A stretch of DNA of 64,000 nt. It comes from Hyaloperonospora brassicae (Eukaryota > Oomycota > Peronosporomycetes > Peronosporales > Peronosporaceae). The position numbers and the translations under genes are program-made. Below are positions 11,700-22,618 of the stretch, one piece after another (positions within the stretch are counted from its first letter, which is position 1; every line of letters starts with the position of its first letter). Below the pieces are notes generated by a model. It was not told the origin of the DNA. It searched no databases and worked only from the letters and a program-made list of their open reading frames with translations. The DNA lies in contig CANTFL010000108.1 of the NCBI GenBank assembly GCA_947650285.1, positions 1 to 64,000 of the forward strand, read 5' to 3'.

Positions 11700-13030
11700 G
11701 TAGAAACGGCAGATTGTATCGCCTGGTGATCGAGTTTGCTATAAAAGAAAAGGCTCCTGTTAAAGTTTTCTGCCCGAAGCGTCGACAGTCAACGACATCA
11801 CGACGAAGGTCTGCAGGATTATCGACGGAATTCGAGATATCGCAATTTTCGGAGGCACTTGCTGATGGGTCGGCTGTCGAACAAGCCATCACCATCGCTG
11901 TAATAAACCAAGCATATAACCGACTCAGCCCCTGCCAAAAACTTTTCTTTAGACCTAAGCGTGCGTTTTTGGTCGATGTGAAAAAGAAGCTTCAAGGTCA
12001 ATTTGACAAGGATTTACAACCCTCGCCAAGAGTTAGACCGTGCGGTACGCTGACGTTATAGCCGATGTTGTATTGTCGACTTGAAGTTGTTCGAGCGCAA
12101 AGGCCGCAAAATTTTGCTAGTTGCAATTTCGCGCGCACATCCGGGAACAGGTTAAAATCACCCCAGCGTACGAACGTGCACAACAGTACGTGGCGCTCCG
12201 GTCTGGATTCTTATTCCATCTTGATTAGATGTTGTACCAGACACTTGCATGTCGACGTCTTGAATTCATTCATCATGTAAAGAACTCACATATTACCCAT
12301 TTAGTAGAGAATTAGCCGATTCACCGCCAGGCAACGTGTGAATATAAGTGTGAGCCGCCTGTAAGCTGGTATAGCTCTTTCATCGTCTGCTAGCTCCATG
12401 GCATCTTCAAGAACATCGCTAATCTGAGGCCGACCGAGAAGCCGTATGAGCGCCAACGAGTCATGTCTGCTTGGAATCGAGTCAAAAGAACGGTCAAGTC
12501 GCGGAACTAACGTGCATTTGAAGTCTTATCCCATGAACACCGGTCCATCGTATTTAATAAAAGATTTAGTAGCCGACCGATAAGTCGATCTCGGGAATGC
12601 TCATTGCTTAGAGCGTAAACATTGACCACAAGAATGGGGTCGCCCATAATGGTTATTAAGATAGCCATTCAGTGTGGTGGTAAATGATTTTCGTGTCACG
12701 GATCCATTTCCGTAATGTAGGAGTACGATATTTTAAAAAAATACACGCCTCCACAAAGGTGCTCGAATTCTGTCCACAGCGTTCAGCCGGGCTTGTCCAC
12801 TAGACTTCATGTACAGGCGTACAGCCTGTCCAGAGTTGCCGACTCACTAATTTGTATCCGAATTTCTTGTAAAAAGAACCAAGTCAATGTATCCCCGTGT
12901 TTCGCGCTGTTTAAAGTGACCAATCCACTCGGCGCAGCGTTTCAACTATTTGGTAAACCCCGTGACATTCTGAAATGGGAGACCGAAGTTGAGTTCGCGC
13001 GGACTCAGCGGTGTATTTAACATAAGTAGA
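11700..13030 (-). pseudogene. LINE AP-type endonuclease relic
   Basis: On the minus strand, near 12870-12935, a start resembling IGHFKQRETRGYIDLVLF is followed by a frame change and FLQEI, the counterpart of the LQET motif. Near 12620 DPILVVNVYALSNEHSR matches the central endonuclease strand. At 12151-12162 GDFN is intact within VRWGDFNLFPD. These are the standard landmarks of the endonuclease that nicks the target DNA. Stops and frameshifts break the domain. Confidence 0.85.
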
Positions 13031-14917
13031 CGACGACGTTGGTGGAATTCAGCTGTTTTCAGGTGAATTGTTGATATTCCAGTTCTGTCGGTCGGACGAA
13101 TAGTCATACGGGATCGAGAAAGGAAAGGCGACGATCTACACTCCTTGCCGATTTAGCCCATTTCGCATCCGAGATGCCCTCATTACCGAGGGTCCATCAG
13201 GTGACCACCGCGAGCGATAAGATCAATCGATGATTGCCATTTGGCAGGTTTGCAGATAATGCTGGAAATGGCCGTGCGCAACTCTTCTGGTATGTGATAC
13301 AGCATTTCCTGAGACTGCTGCATCATCGCGTTTGGCTCGTCCTCAACGGGTTGCGAGCTTCGAAATTAACGAGCAAAAGACATTGAGGACTCCGCAATAA
13401 GCTAAGTCAGCTATCGGTTTGACGAAAGTCGGACGCAATAGCTCCGGCTGTATCTTACTTAATCTTCTCCATTATTGAATATTTTCTGTCGTATTCCATC
13501 GGGTTTAACCGACTTGTACATCAGCCTCCGCGGCCCTCCCCGTGCACAGCTTTGAAGTCCCGCATCTGAGTGAGTGGTGTGCAGACGTATCACATACATC
13601 TGAGAACCGCTGCTAACGACATGTATAAAATCTCGCAGATTTTCCCCAACATTTAAGCGAGATAAGCACCTAAGTACGGCAGACTACCGATACGTGCCAC
13701 CAGATTCAGTGCACACAAGTTGATCCAGGAAGTTGTCTCTTAGGCCTAACCGTCATAGTAGCCGGTAGTGCAGTCACTACTTTGTGCTGGAGTACACGTG
13801 CCCGAATCGCTGTTGTGTTTGCAGCAATTTGTTTCGTACTCTCAAACATGGCGTCAGCTGATAATGCAGCAGAGGCGGTATTTGTGACCTAACACACCAA
13901 AGATGTCCGTAAGGACTGGACGTAAGCAACAATTGTGCGATAGTGAACCATGAGAGTTTGTAACGCCATCTGGTTTCCCTAGTCGCCTCGAAATTCGGTA
14001 GGACGTTACGGCGTAGCATTGCTACCTCGGTCTGGGTCGTCTATTATGCCTGAAGAGGTCTTGAGCTCGTCTTTAATCACCATAGCAAGGTCCGCTGGAA
14101 TGGGAACACTAACGGTGCAGCGTGGCGAAGTAACCGCTCCTCCTTCCAGATCATCCATGAACATGGTGTTTTCAAACGTAATCGTACTATCCGCCACAGT
14201 AACATCAATATCATGAGCGAAGTTCCCGTCAGAACCGTAAGTACCCGTAAAACGCATGTCCGCCAACGCCTAATGTGAAGGTTCCGCCTCAGCCGGCCCC
14301 GATTCCGGAGATGGCGCGGTTGTGGCGTTGGGTGCGCTAGGTATTCGGCGAACAAAAGAAGATATCAAACGCTCAATGGTCTAGAGGCTTTCTCCCGTGC
14401 CTTTCCCGCCAACTCAGCAGGCACAGCTCTCGGTGGGGTCGCAACTTGCGGAACCTTGAGATCTACCGCAGGTTTTGATCTTGATGCAATCTTTGCCAAA
14501 CGGCGTGTTAATTTTTCAGTGTGTCCTTTGTTTGGTTGCATAGGCCGCAGTGCGGTTCGCCGCGGAACTGGCGGTGCAATATTTTTACTCCAACTTAGGC
14601 AATTTATTTATACGTCGTCGAGTTCGTTTGATTTCCCACAACTAGTTTTTTCATGAGCAATAGCCTCTTCGATCGCATACCATGAGCCTCGAAGTATCAA
14701 TTTCGCGAATAGTTTATAGCGCGCTTCGTCTCTGCGGGAGTTAAAGTGCGATCATCGACCGCTTGCTTGTTTTCCGCCACCTCCGAACTTGCTAGAGCCA
14801 GATCTTGCTCTTTTGATGATGCCGAGGGCATCGGCGACGTAGCATTATTGTCAGTTGAAGGAGCTGCCGCCGCGACCGAGTACCCACAGCCCAACAAGCT
14901 CTCTAGTTCACCAACAG
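13030..14917 (-). pseudogene. LINE ORF1, 3' part (downstream of the Gypsy insertion)
   Basis: The minus strand shows several open pieces: 14697-14897 (GCGYSVAAAAPSTDNN, Ala/Ser-rich), a basic Pro-rich stretch near 14400-14600, 14006-14266, and 13777-14019. Across the Gypsy insertion the reading continues in one frame from KGPRPV (22.6 kb side) to GELESLLGCGYS (14.9 kb side) after removing the element and one target duplication. I infer ORF1 from position upstream of the endonuclease; its fold is not obvious to me. Confidence 0.65.
14913..14917 (+). repeat. Target-site duplication of Gypsy element (left)
   Basis: AACAG directly before the 5' LTR, repeated exactly at 22614-22618 directly after the 3' LTR. 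Five base pairs is the normal duplication size for Ty3/Gypsy integrases. Confidence 0.93.
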
Positions 14918-15444
14918 TGTAACGGGGTTACACGTCGGCTGGTAGCCGACGATAGGTGTGGGGCACACACGAGAGGGGGGTACCCTATAAGGTAATATTA
15001 GAACACAGTGAGCGTATCAATTGTTGAAGACTGGTGTCTGTCATCAATTGATTGCAAGATCTTTTAAGAGGTTATTTAGGGCAGGTTAAATACGTTGTTC
15101 TAAGGTGTTCTTTTAGGTTAAATGAAGAAATGAAATTCAGTTCCCATTTTGATCAACAAAAGACACGTGCCCCTCTGAGGCGTCTTGCGATCGTAAGGAA
15201 GTAGCAACGCCTTGTTAAGGCAGCTACTCCTTGTGCACTTAGTGCGTTCGATTCTTTGAATCGTTTGGTCCCCCTGGAACAGGGACCGTAAGCTCTTTGA
15301 GCTGTTGACTCTCTGAGTCGGGTTCTCTGAACCACCTTTAAGCTCTCTGAGCTGTTGACTCTCTGAGTCGGGTTCTTTGAACCAAAGTTGCTCATTGAGC
15401 GTAAAGTCTTCCTCTGACTTAAGGAGCTGTGTAGCTCCGCTACA
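14918..15444 (+). repeat. 5' LTR of Gypsy element 1
   Basis: Begins TGTAAC and ends GCTACA. It is matched over its full length by 22086-22613. It contains a 50-bp near-duplicate (15290 and 15340 starts), each copy built of three mini-hairpins. Open frames across it on the minus strand are by-products of this repetitive composition, not genes. Confidence 0.97.
15290..15384 (+). repeat. 50-bp hairpin-module duplication inside the LTR
   Basis: Two copies of a 50-bp unit start at 15290 and 15340 and are repeated in the 3' LTR. Each unit is a chain of three small stem-loops with 3-nt loops: AGCTC/GAGCT, GACTC/GAGTC and GGTTC/GAACC. Confidence 0.85.
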
Positions 15445-15581
15445 CTTAATAGCACTCGTAGTCAATCTACACCTGAGTCGGTAACGACTGATCCTCTGCC
15501 AGGATGGAGCAATCCACACCCCTCTCTGAGGCTTAAAAGGTCGCGCTTGATAAGCTGACCGCGGCCGTAGGCCTAGAGTAT

Positions 15582-16538
15582 GTGGAGTTTCTAGCTGCAC
15601 AGGGTCCCGATGTGCTCAATGCACGAGTCGAGGCCTTTATGCAGTATGAAACGGCCCTGTTGGGCCAGGTTCAAAACCAAGTAGCGTCGGCTATGCCGAC
15701 ACGCTACGTGGCTATGCCACCAGAAGAGGCTAAGCCTCGTCCCCTTCGGGTAGATGTTAAACTTTACTCCGGGAAGGAGGGGGAGAACTTGACCCTCTGG
15801 ATTCGTGAGATTGAGATGGCCATGGACTCTGGTCTCATCTCACTAGAGAACCAGCGGGTCTCTTTGGCCATCTCTAAGCTCGATGGTAGAGCTAGAGAGT
15901 GGGCTTTGACGTGTGGCACGTCGGTCAATTTGGCATTTCCCACGTGGGAATCGCTCAAGTTAGACCTGATGCGAGATTTCTCGCCGCCTAACCAGGCATA
16001 TCGCGTGCGCTCACGCTTCTTGTCTACCCGTCAGGGTAAGAGCGAGTTAACGGACTATGTCCAAGAGTTGAGAACTCTAATGGCTGCTATGCAGTCTGAC
16101 CCTCTCCCTGAGACTGTCTACGTGACAGTCTTCATGGAAGGTCTCCGCACGGGCGTGGCCAGAACCGAGGTTTTTCGGGTTCATTCCTCTACCTTCGAGG
16201 AAGCTGTGAGCGTCGCTCAAAATGCTGATCACAACTTCAAGTCGGCCAGACTTGGTTGGAATGGGTACAACCCAAGCTTTGCGAGGGCGGCCTCTGCGAG
16301 GGCTTCGGCTTACTGTAAGCCAGAACCGATGGATCTCAGCCATGCTGAAGATGAAGGCGAAGCGGAGCTTCATGTTGCGGAGCAACGACAGGACGTGAGG
16401 CGCTGTTACACGTGCGGAAGCACTAAACACTTGCGTCCCACTTGTCCCTTGCGTAAGCAACAACCGACTCCTATGAGTCGAAACCCCAGCCTCAACCAGA
16501 AACCTGGTATGGCACGGGGAAACGTCGACACCCAGTAG
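15582..16538 (+). CDS. gag: Gypsy element 1 Gag (capsid/nucleocapsid)
   Basis: Encodes the structural Gag protein that packages element RNA. The retrotransposon gag domain covers roughly residues 60-220 ([54 protein letters not shown]). A CCHC zinc knuckle, C-x2-C-x4-H-x4-C, lies at 16404-16445. The start is uncertain. The frame is open from 15534 and the first in-frame ATG is 15639. An upstream ATG at 15504 reads MEQSTPLSEA and then hits TAA in the same frame, after which the frame stays open to TAG at 16536. Either translation starts at 15639 or the TAA is a recent disabling change or a read-through codon. Pol follows in the -1 frame with an 85-nt overlap. Confidence 0.93.
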   Translation: MEFLAAQGPDVLNARVEAFMQYETALLGQVQNQVASAMPTRYVAMPPEEAKPRPLRVDVKLYSGKEGENLTLWIREIEMAMDSGLISLENQRVSLAISKLDGRAREWALTCGTSVNLAFPTWESLKLDLMRDFSPPNQAYRVRSRFLSTRQGKSELTDYVQELRTLMAAMQSDPLPETVYVTVFMEGLRTGVARTEVFRVHSSTFEEAVSVAQNADHNFKSARLGWNGYNPSFARAASARASAYCKPEPMDLSHAEDEGEAELHVAEQRQDVRRCYTCGSTKHLRPTCPLRKQQPTPMSRNPSLNQKPGMARGNVDTQ

Positions 16539-19500
16539 GCGCGGGGCGCCCTACTGGGGTAGAACTAAGTTCTGTCACATCTCTACGAGATAAAGTGAAA
16601 CAGGGCTTAGCCCCACTTAGCGCTGTGCCAGCCAGCACAGAGCGTGGATACAAGCCTGGCTTGTTAGTCGCCGAGGCGACAGTAAAAGGCTTTGAGAAGC
16701 CGTGGTCGATTTTAATCGATTCAGGAGCATCATGTAACTATGCTCGACGTCGTTCCCTTGAGGGAAGTCAGCGATACGCTGAAGTGCTCAAAGCGCACGA
16801 AGGTGATTCGATCACCGTTCTTTTAGCGACTGGTAGTCGCGTCACGGTGCCTAAAGTTCCGTTGAACTTAGGTGTGAAGTTTTTGGACTTTGACAGCATT
16901 GAACGTTGTCTCGTCCTCGATTTGGATTCGAGATATGATCTCATCCTGGGTATGGCTTGGCTTGAACGCCATGAGCCATGGATTGATTGGAGGTCCAAGA
17001 CCTTAGGCGCAACGCGCAATGTTCCTAGCGAAGCTTTGGAGAGTCATGAACCCACCTTTGCTAGGCAACAAAAGCGCTATTGGCGCGAGCCGTTGACGGA
17101 AGATGCCAATGTGCTGGATATTGGTATGTCAGAGTTATTTAACTCGAATGTCGATGACATAAATATTGAGCGGAGCTCTTCTAACGCGTTTGGAGAGAGT
17201 TATACTCCGTTGAGTGATACTCGTTGTGATACTGAGTCACTGCATGCGTCAAGCATGGTTGGCCTAGGGCCGAAACATCAAGAATGTAATTCCTCTGATG
17301 TAAGTGCGGTGGCACGTGAAATTACACAGAGTGAGGGCGGCCGAGGTGGCACCTCACTGAATGTCGGTAATGACATTGTTGGCGAGAAGCCAGAGTGTTT
17401 AGGGCTAGGCCCGAATAATGTACGTGAAGTGGTACGTGTAAATCCACTGGGTGAAGTGTTCGAGTTACGTAACACTTCACCAGATGTCGCTCAAGACATG
17501 AGCTCTCGTATAGAGCGTGCTAAGATGAAAAGCAACCATGGGGACTTTGCTGTCCCGGCCTCTAAGAGGCGTAAGGTTTCTTTGAGGAAACTATCGAAGC
17601 GTAGGGTGGTGACTGTTAAGCGCCCAACGTTTAAGAAGTCACAAAGTGATAATAGTAATAATACACTGTATACACTTGTCAATGGATTGACTGGCCAGAT
17701 CGATGGCAATATTAGTCTTGAGACTCTTCCATCCGTGGATAAAATCTTTGAGCTAGACGAGATGTCTGACGGCGAATTTAGCCAAGCCTTGCAGGCAGGA
17801 GAATTCTCCGAGTTAGTGGTCATTCGGCCTGATATTGAGTTGAACTCATCCTCGTTATTGGACGAGTCTGTCCTTGAGGACACAAAGGCGGCATTGGATG
17901 CCCGTAGTGGATCCTCGATCCTTAAGGATCCTCTTGATCCGTTTTATCCTTTGGTAAAGGAATTTCAAGACGTGGTGTGTCACGACCCACCGTCTGTATT
18001 ACCTCCTGATAGAGGTGTGCGTCATGAAATTGACTTGGTTCCTGGAACTAAATACTGCGTAACACGGCAGTGGCCTTTGTCCAAGGAACAGTGTGACGTC
18101 ATAGACGACTTCTTTCGTGCAAAGCACGCGGCGGGGATGGTTCGTGAGAGAAAATCTCCCCATTCCACACCGACCTTCTGTGTCAAAAAGCCCAACGGGA
18201 AGTGGCGCATTGTTCATGCTTACAATAAGCTTAATGTGGCCACCATCCCGGCTCAGACACCAATTCCGAGGAAGGATGTTCTTCAGAACAATATGGTGGG
18301 ATGTACAATGTACAGTGCGCTAGATTTAGTCGATGGTTATTACCAGCTTCTCATGCGAGAAAGCGATATTCCGCTGACAGCGGTCAGCACTCCAAGCGGT
18401 ATGCTCTGGGAGTGGCTCGTTATGCCGCAAGGGCTATCAAATGCCCCGGCTACATTCAACCGTCTTGTGACACAATTGTTTAGACCTCACAGAGGTTATG
18501 CACAGACGTACTTTGATGACATCTTTGTCCATAGTCGTGCTATGAACGGTCGGTCAGATGTGGATAATCACATTGACCATTTACGAGCGGTGCTCGAGTG
18601 CATGCGCACGAATAAGTTGTATGCCAACGCGTCTAAGTGCATTTTTGGTGCAGAAAAGATTCCCTTTTTAGGGTGCTTTATTGGTAAGCAAGGCCTTAGA
18701 GCGGATCCCGCCAAGGTAAAAGCCATAGTTGATTGGCCGGTTCCAAAGAACAAAAAGGACTTACGTAAGTGGCTTGGCCTCGCCAATTACTTACACAAGT
18801 ACAGTGCGAATTACGCAGACATGGCTCGGCCATTGACCAATCTCCTTAAAAAGGATGTAGAATGGTGCTGGATTAGCACTGAGCATGATGCTTTTCAAGC
18901 AGTCAAGGAGAGTCTCCTACATGCGCCCATATTGGCTTTGCCTGATCCTGAGCGATCTTTCAGTGTCGTCTGTGACGCATCTGACTTTGCCATAGGCAGC
19001 GCTCTGTTACAAACAGATGATGATGGGCGGGAACGCGTTATTGCGTTTGAGTCCCGACAGCTAAAAGCTGCGGAGAAGAACTATCCTGTTCATGACAAAG
19101 AGCTACTTGCAATGACGTATGCTCTCGTCAAATTCAGAGTTCATCTTCTTGGCTCTAAGCCGTTTGTGATCTATAAAGATCATGCGTCACTACGCACTGC
19201 GACCCAGTCGCCTCACCTCTCTCAGAGAATGGCTCGTTGGCTTTCCTTCTTTGCCGAGTACAACTTCGAGGTGAAGTATAAGCCGGGCAAGCAAAATGCT
19301 TTGGCGGATGCGTTGTCACGCAGGCCTGACTATGAGCTTGCTCATGTTACGACTCTGTCGTCACCGGTCACTGACCTAATCCGCACGGCGTATGTCAAGG
19401 ATGAACATTGTGTAGCCCTGCTACGTGCTCTAGGGAGCGAGGAGTTTAAGGACTCGGACATAAAATTGTCGGCACGGTTACTTGCGAGGTTACATCGATA

Positions 19501-21157
19501 TTCCATCGACCAAGGCCTGTTGTGCTATAGCACGGATGTGGAGGATATTCCTCGCATCATTGTCCCTCATGATGAGGAGTTGATGTATCGGATCCTCTAT
19601 GAGGCACATGATACTGCGTTGAGTGGTCATCTCGGTCGTGAAAAGACCTACGGCTCTGTGAGCCAATGCTATTGGTGGCCCAAACTATACAAATGGGTGA
19701 GCACCTATGTACGTACGTGTGAAACGTGTCAACGGGTGAAACCCTCACCACATGCGGCAGCGCCGCTGGCTAGTTTGCCTATACCCAAAGGGTGTTGGGA
19801 GTCTATCAGTATGGACTTCCTGTTCGGTTTACCGAAGGATTCGTATGGAAATACGGGTATTGTGGTCTTTGTTGATCGTTTGAGCAAGATGGCTCATTTA
19901 GCGGCGGTGCCAGACACCATTGATGGTGAAGGTACAGCGACGCTGTTTATCGATCGCGTGTTTCGACAACACGGTCTGCCGTTGGCAATTGTCTCTGATC
20001 GAGATCTCCGCTTCACTGGGAAGTTTTGGAATTCCATCTTCAAGGTGCTCGGCACACGTTTGGACATGTCCACAGCGTATCATCCGCAGACCGATGGTCA
20101 AACGGAGCGCGTTAATCGTGTCATTGGTGACATCTTGCGTAGTGTTTGCGCTGAAACACCTAAGCGTTGGAGCTCGATGCTCCCTGTCGTTGAGTTTGCG
20201 TTGAATAACGCTGTGCATGCCTCCACCGGCTACACCCCGTTCTACGTGAACGGTCTCACACACCCTCGCGTTCCGTTAACGCTACCACTACGTGGTTCAG
20301 GGCTTGGTGGGGGAGGAGTTGCCGATCGGCTTGCTGATATCAGCCCTGCTACTGTTCAAAACCAGGTAAGCGAGTTTCTCGCAACGCGATTGAACGTCTT
20401 ACGACATGTGCGTGACGCACTGGCTGATAGCCAAGATAAGCAGAAGGAACAAGCAGATGACAAAGGCAGAGGTTGTATTGAACGTTATAAGGTCGGAGAC
20501 CAAGTTCTACTCAATGCTAAAAACCTACCTACAAATGTAGTATCCGCCGTCTTCAAGACGAAGTTGCGCCCGCGCTTCATTGGACCCTTTACGGTCGTCG
20601 CAAAGAAGGGACTTGCGTATACGCTCAACCTTCCGCGCAAACTGCGCACACACCCCGTGTTCTACGTTGGCATGCTTAAGCCGTATCGGGATCCGTCCCA
20701 CGTGAACTTGGAGGCGCTTGCGCCGGGTAGGTTGGATTTGCCATCGGTTGCTGAATCCGTGTCAGGAGGTCAAGCTGAGCCTCCATCCGGGCTTGGCCCA
20801 ACTCCAACGCCCGAACACGGGCTCGCATTGCGTCAAACGCACTCTGGGTCTGACCCAACGTCTCACGGAGACCACTCATCTCGAGAAGCACCTTCTCGTG
20901 CTCCTCCTTCGGTAAACCGACCACCTCCGACGCTGCTCGATGAGCAAGGGAACCGCCAATTCCATGTGGAACGACTCCTGAAACGACGTCGTCATCAGGG
21001 TCAATACCAGTATCTGGTGAAGTGGCGAGGGTACCCGGAGTCGGAGAACTCGTGGGAATTTGAGGTACCCCTTCGGCAGGATTGCCCATACGCCGTTGAT
21101 GTTTTTGAACATCGTGGCAGGGGTCATCCTTCGACCGATATCGCTTCCCACCAATAG
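16457..21157 (+). CDS. pol: Gypsy element 1 Pol polyprotein (PR-RT-RH-IN-chromodomain)
   Basis: Open without interruption from 16457 (in the -1 frame relative to gag) to 21157; numbering below counts from codon 16595. Aspartic protease: ILIDSGAS, D42. RT: polymerase box YFDD at 639-642. RNase H: VVCDASDF with D794. Integrase zinc finger: H1005, H1012 and CETC. Integrase core: D1074, D1135 and E1171 (DD35E spacing), with GQTERVNR. After a Pro/Ser/Gly-rich linker comes a C-terminal chromodomain ([26 protein letters not shown]), which in chromoviruses steers insertion to marked chromatin. No in-frame stop, so probably functional. The linker lies opposite the coiled coil of the antisense ORF. Confidence 0.97.
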   Translation, partial: ATTDSYESKPQPQPETWYGTGKRRHPVGAGRPTGVELSSVTSLRDKVKQGLAPLSAVPASTERGYKPGLLVAEATVKGFEKPWSILIDSGASCNYARRRSLEGSQRYAEVLKAHEGDSITVLLATGSRVTVPKVPLNLGVKFLDFDSIERCLVLDLDSRYDLILGMAWLERHEPWIDWRSKTLGATRNVPSEALESHEPTFARQQKRYWREPLTEDANVLDIGMSELFNSNVDDINIERSSSNAFGESYTPLSDTRCDTESLHASSMVGLGPKHQECNSSDVSAVAREITQSEGGRGGTSLNVGNDIVGEKPECLGLGPNNVREVVRVNPLGEVFELRNTSPDVAQDMSSRIERAKMKSNHGDFAVPASKRRKVSLRKLSKRRVVTVKRPTFKKSQSDNSNNTLYTLVNGLTGQIDGNISLETLPSVDKIFELDEMSDGEFSQALQAGEFSELVVIRPDIELNSSSLLDESVLEDTKAALDARSGSSILKDPLDPFYPLVKEFQDVVCHDPPSVLPPDRGVRHEIDLVPGTKYCVTRQWPLSKEQCDVIDDFFRAKHAAGMVRERKSPHSTPTFCVKKPNGKWRIVHAYNKLNVATIPAQTPIPRKDVLQNNMVGCTMYSALDLVDGYYQLLMRESDIPLTAVSTPSGMLWEWLVMPQGLSNAPATFNRLVTQLFRPHRGYAQTYFDDIFVHSRAMNGRSDVDNHIDHLRAVLECMRTNKLYANASKCIFGAEKIPFLGCFIGKQGLRADPAKVKAIVDWPVPKNKKDLRKWLGLANYLHKYSANYADMARPLTNLLKKDVEWCWISTEHDAFQAVKESLLHAPILALPDPERSFSVVCDASDFAIGSALLQTDDDGRERVIAFESRQLKAAEKNYPVHDKELLAMTYALVKFRVHLLGSKPFVIYKDHASLRTATQSPHLSQRMARWLSFFAEYNFEVKYKPGKQNALADALSRRPDYELAHVTTLSSPVTDLIRTAYVKDEHCVALLRALGSEEFKDSDIKLSARLLARLHRYSIDQGLLCYSTDVEDIPRIIVPHDEELMYRILYEAHDTALSGHLGREKTYGSVSQCYWWPKLYKWVSTYVRTCETCQRVKPSPHAAAPLASLPIPKGCWESISMDFLFGLPKDSYGNTGIVVFVDRLSKMAHLAAVPDTIDGEGTATLFIDRVFRQHGLPLAIVSDRDLRFTGKFWNSIFKVLGTRLDMSTAYHPQTDGQTERVNRVIGDILRSVCAETPKRWSSMLPVVEFALNNAVHASTGYTPFYVNGLTHPRVPLTLPLRGSGLGGGGVADRLADISPATVQNQVSEFLATRLNVLRHVRDALADSQDKQKEQADDKGRGCIERYKVGDQVLLNAKNLPTNVVSAVFKTKLRPRFIGPFTVVAKKGLAYTLNLPRKLRTHPVFYVGMLKPYRDPSHVNLEALAPGRLDLPSVAESVSGGQAEPPSGLGPTPTPEHGLALRQTHSGSDPTSHGDHSSREAPSRAPPSVNRPPPTLLDEQGNRQFHVERLLKRRRHQGQYQYLVKWRGYPESENSWEFEVPLRQDCPYAVDVFEHRGRGHPSTDIASHQ
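16517..16558 (+). promoter_or_regulatory. Programmed -1 ribosomal frameshift signal (gag to pol)
   Basis: The heptamer G GGA AAC at 16517-16523 is in the correct gag phase (codons GGA AAC). A 7-nt spacer (16524-16530) leads to a stem of 12 base pairs at 16531-16558: 5' arm CCCAGTAGGCGC, loop GGG, 3' arm with one bulged C. The gag stop codon TAG (16536-16538) lies inside the 5' arm. The pol frame is open from 16457, so a -1 slip here joins Gag to Pol. Pol has no ATG near its start, which fits expression only as a fusion. GGGAAAC is a known slippery sequence in retroviruses; its function here is inferred. Confidence 0.82.
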
Positions 21158-21923
21158 TGGTGGAGGCAGGTGGGTAGTTTGGTTCCGCTTGACCAACTCC
21201 CACTTCCCTCGGCACAGCCGGAGCATAGCGGGTGCGAAATCGCAATTGGCCTCCGGCCTTAAGCTTGGCATAGTCATACCGAAGCTTTCGCTCTAGACGA
21301 ACATCTGCCACATTGGCACTTGCTCTGAGAGCTAGCATGCTGCTGAGGTGACGTTTCCGGTGCACCCAGCGCACAAAAGTGTTGTCCTTCTCCTCCGGAG
21401 ATTCGCCTGCGAATAAGAGGATGGGTATACCCCTCATCGGTGGCACCGGTGCACCCCGTGCTTGCGTGTCAAGTCGCAACTTGTATTGACTTAGAGTCGT
21501 CAAGTGGGGTTGCAGGTACCTCTCACGAAGTGCCTGTCGGCTCGCCACTTCATCAGAAGATGTCGGCTCAGCGCCAATGGCCCACGTTGCCAGGGAATGA
21601 CCTGTCGTTTGGCGTATACGCTCTTCCACATTGAGTGGCGTGAACTGATAGCCACGACGACCCTCAAGGTCTGCAGCAAGCTGCATACGGCGCTGAGCGC
21701 TCTCCTCTTGTTGGATTACCAACTCTTGTTGCTCATCGAGCGGGTTGGTGATGATGTGTTCACCTGCATCTGTTGCATGATGCTGGGTTTCTAACGCGGC
21801 GGTCTCACTACGCTCGGCAAATGGGTTTGGTGCAGTTGGAGGCGATGCCTCTTGCACTGGTGAGTTGGACATTGTCCGTTCTTCACCACGGACATAGGTA
21901 TCACTACCATAGTCCTCCTCCAC
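20676..21923 (-). CDS. Antisense ORF of Gypsy element 1, coiled-coil protein of unknown function
   Basis: A 415-codon ORF on the strand opposite pol, starting at 21923, about 160 bp inside the 3' LTR, and overlapping the last 482 bp of pol tail-to-tail. The N-terminal 100 residues are polar ([17 protein letters not shown]). The middle (about 100-240) is a mixed charged region with [36 protein letters not shown] and [17 protein letters not shown]. About 240-320 is Pro/Gly-rich. Residues about 335-390 form a leucine-heptad coiled coil ([31 protein letters not shown]). No domain recognised. The second Gypsy element in the window has a like-placed antisense ORF, which argues that this is a real gene and not a shadow. 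It could be a regulator, Gag partner or silencing suppressor; none of these is shown. Confidence 0.7.
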   Translation of the reverse strand: MEEDYGSDTYVRGEERTMSNSPVQEASPPTAPNPFAERSETAALETQHHATDAGEHIITNPLDEQQELVIQQEESAQRRMQLAADLEGRRGYQFTPLNVEERIRQTTGHSLATWAIGAEPTSSDEVASRQALRERYLQPHLTTLSQYKLRLDTQARGAPVPPMRGIPILLFAGESPEEKDNTFVRWVHRKRHLSSMLALRASANVADVRLERKLRYDYAKLKAGGQLRFRTRYAPAVPREVGVGQAEPNYPPASTTIGGKRYRSKDDPCHDVQKHQRRMGNPAEGVPQIPTSSPTPGTLATSPDTGIDPDDDVVSGVVPHGIGGSLAHRAASEVVGLPKEEHEKVLLEMSGLRETLGQTQSAFDAMRARVRALELGQARMEAQLDLLTRIQQPMANPTYPAQAPPSSRGTDPDTA

Positions 21924-22085
21924 ATTAATGCCGAGCTAAGAAGAGAGAGTCGGGGACTCGTAAGGTGGCGATGCCATGGTGTTTCGTGTTTTGCAAACCG
22001 TGAGGTTAGAGTGCACACACACCGTCCTCTTCGAGGGAAAAGTTCGATTGACGTTTTGTGGTAACGTCAGTCTGGTGGGGGAGGG

Positions 22086-22613
22086 TGTAACGGGGTTACA
22101 CGTCGGCTGGTAGCCGACGATAGGTGTGGGGCACACACGAGAGGGGGGGTACCCTATAAGGTAATATTAGAACACAGTGAGCGTATCAATTGTTGAAGAC
22201 TGGTGTCTGTCATCAATTGATTGCAAGATCTTTTAAGAGGTTATTTAGGGCAGGTTAAATACGTTGTTCTAAGGTGTTCTTTTAGGTTAAATGAAGAAAT
22301 GAAATTCAGTTCCCATTTTGATCAACAAAAGACACGTGCCCCTCTGAGGCGTCTTGCGATCGTAAGGAAGTAGCAACGCCTTGTTAAGGCAGCTACTCCT
22401 TGTGCACTTAGTGCGTTCGATTCTTTGAATCGTTTGGTCCACCTGGAACAGGGACCGTAAGCTCTTTGAGCTGTTGACTCTCTGAGTCGGGTTCTCTGAA
22501 CCACCTTTAAGCTCTCTGAGCTGTTGACTCTCTGAGTCGGGTTCTTTGAACCAAAGTTGCTCATTGAGCGTAAAGTCTTCCTATGACTTAAGGAGCTGTG
22601 TAGCTCCGCTACA
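22086..22613 (+). repeat. 3' LTR of Gypsy element 1
   Basis: About 99.4% identical to the 5' LTR. The differences seen are a G6 versus G7 run near the start, C to A near 22442, and C to A near 22583. The element ends precisely where the AACAG target duplication starts. Confidence 0.97.
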
Positions 22614-22618
22614 AACAG
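22614..22618 (+). repeat. Target-site duplication of Gypsy element (right)
   Basis: AACAG immediately after the 3' LTR, identical to 14913-14917. Confidence 0.93.

Larger units (their letters stand above)
14918..22613 (+). mobile_element. Young Ty3/Gypsy chromovirus-type retrotransposon (7.7 kb)
   Basis: A complete element: LTRs of 527 and 528 bp, gag, pol (protease, RT, RNase H, integrase, chromodomain), a 415-codon antisense ORF, and a purine tract (GGTGGGGGAGGG) ending at 22085. The two LTRs differ by only two substitutions and one G-run length change that I can see, so insertion was recent. The target duplication is AACAG. Pol is uninterrupted. The only possible defect is a TAA in the gag leader. 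The element sits inside ORF1 of the older LINE. After the 5' LTR the stretch AATAGCACT is a possible but weak primer-binding site; the decayed relative at 41550 has TGGTAGCACT, closer to an initiator-tRNA match. Confidence 0.97.

Noticed and set aside
15118..15600. 160-codon minus-strand ORF across the Gypsy 5' LTR
   Set aside because: Follows the LTR hairpin modules; the corresponding frame in the 3' LTR is shorter. Composition artefact.
16481..16487. A AAC CCC as the frameshift heptamer
   Set aside because: In phase, but CCC is a poor second triplet and the stem is 43 nt away. G GGA AAC at 16517 has the right spacing.
17278..20263. Antisense ORFs under Gypsy 1 pol, up to 130 codons
   Set aside because: Short, fully inside pol, with no extension into free sequence, unlike the 415-codon ORF at 20676-21923.
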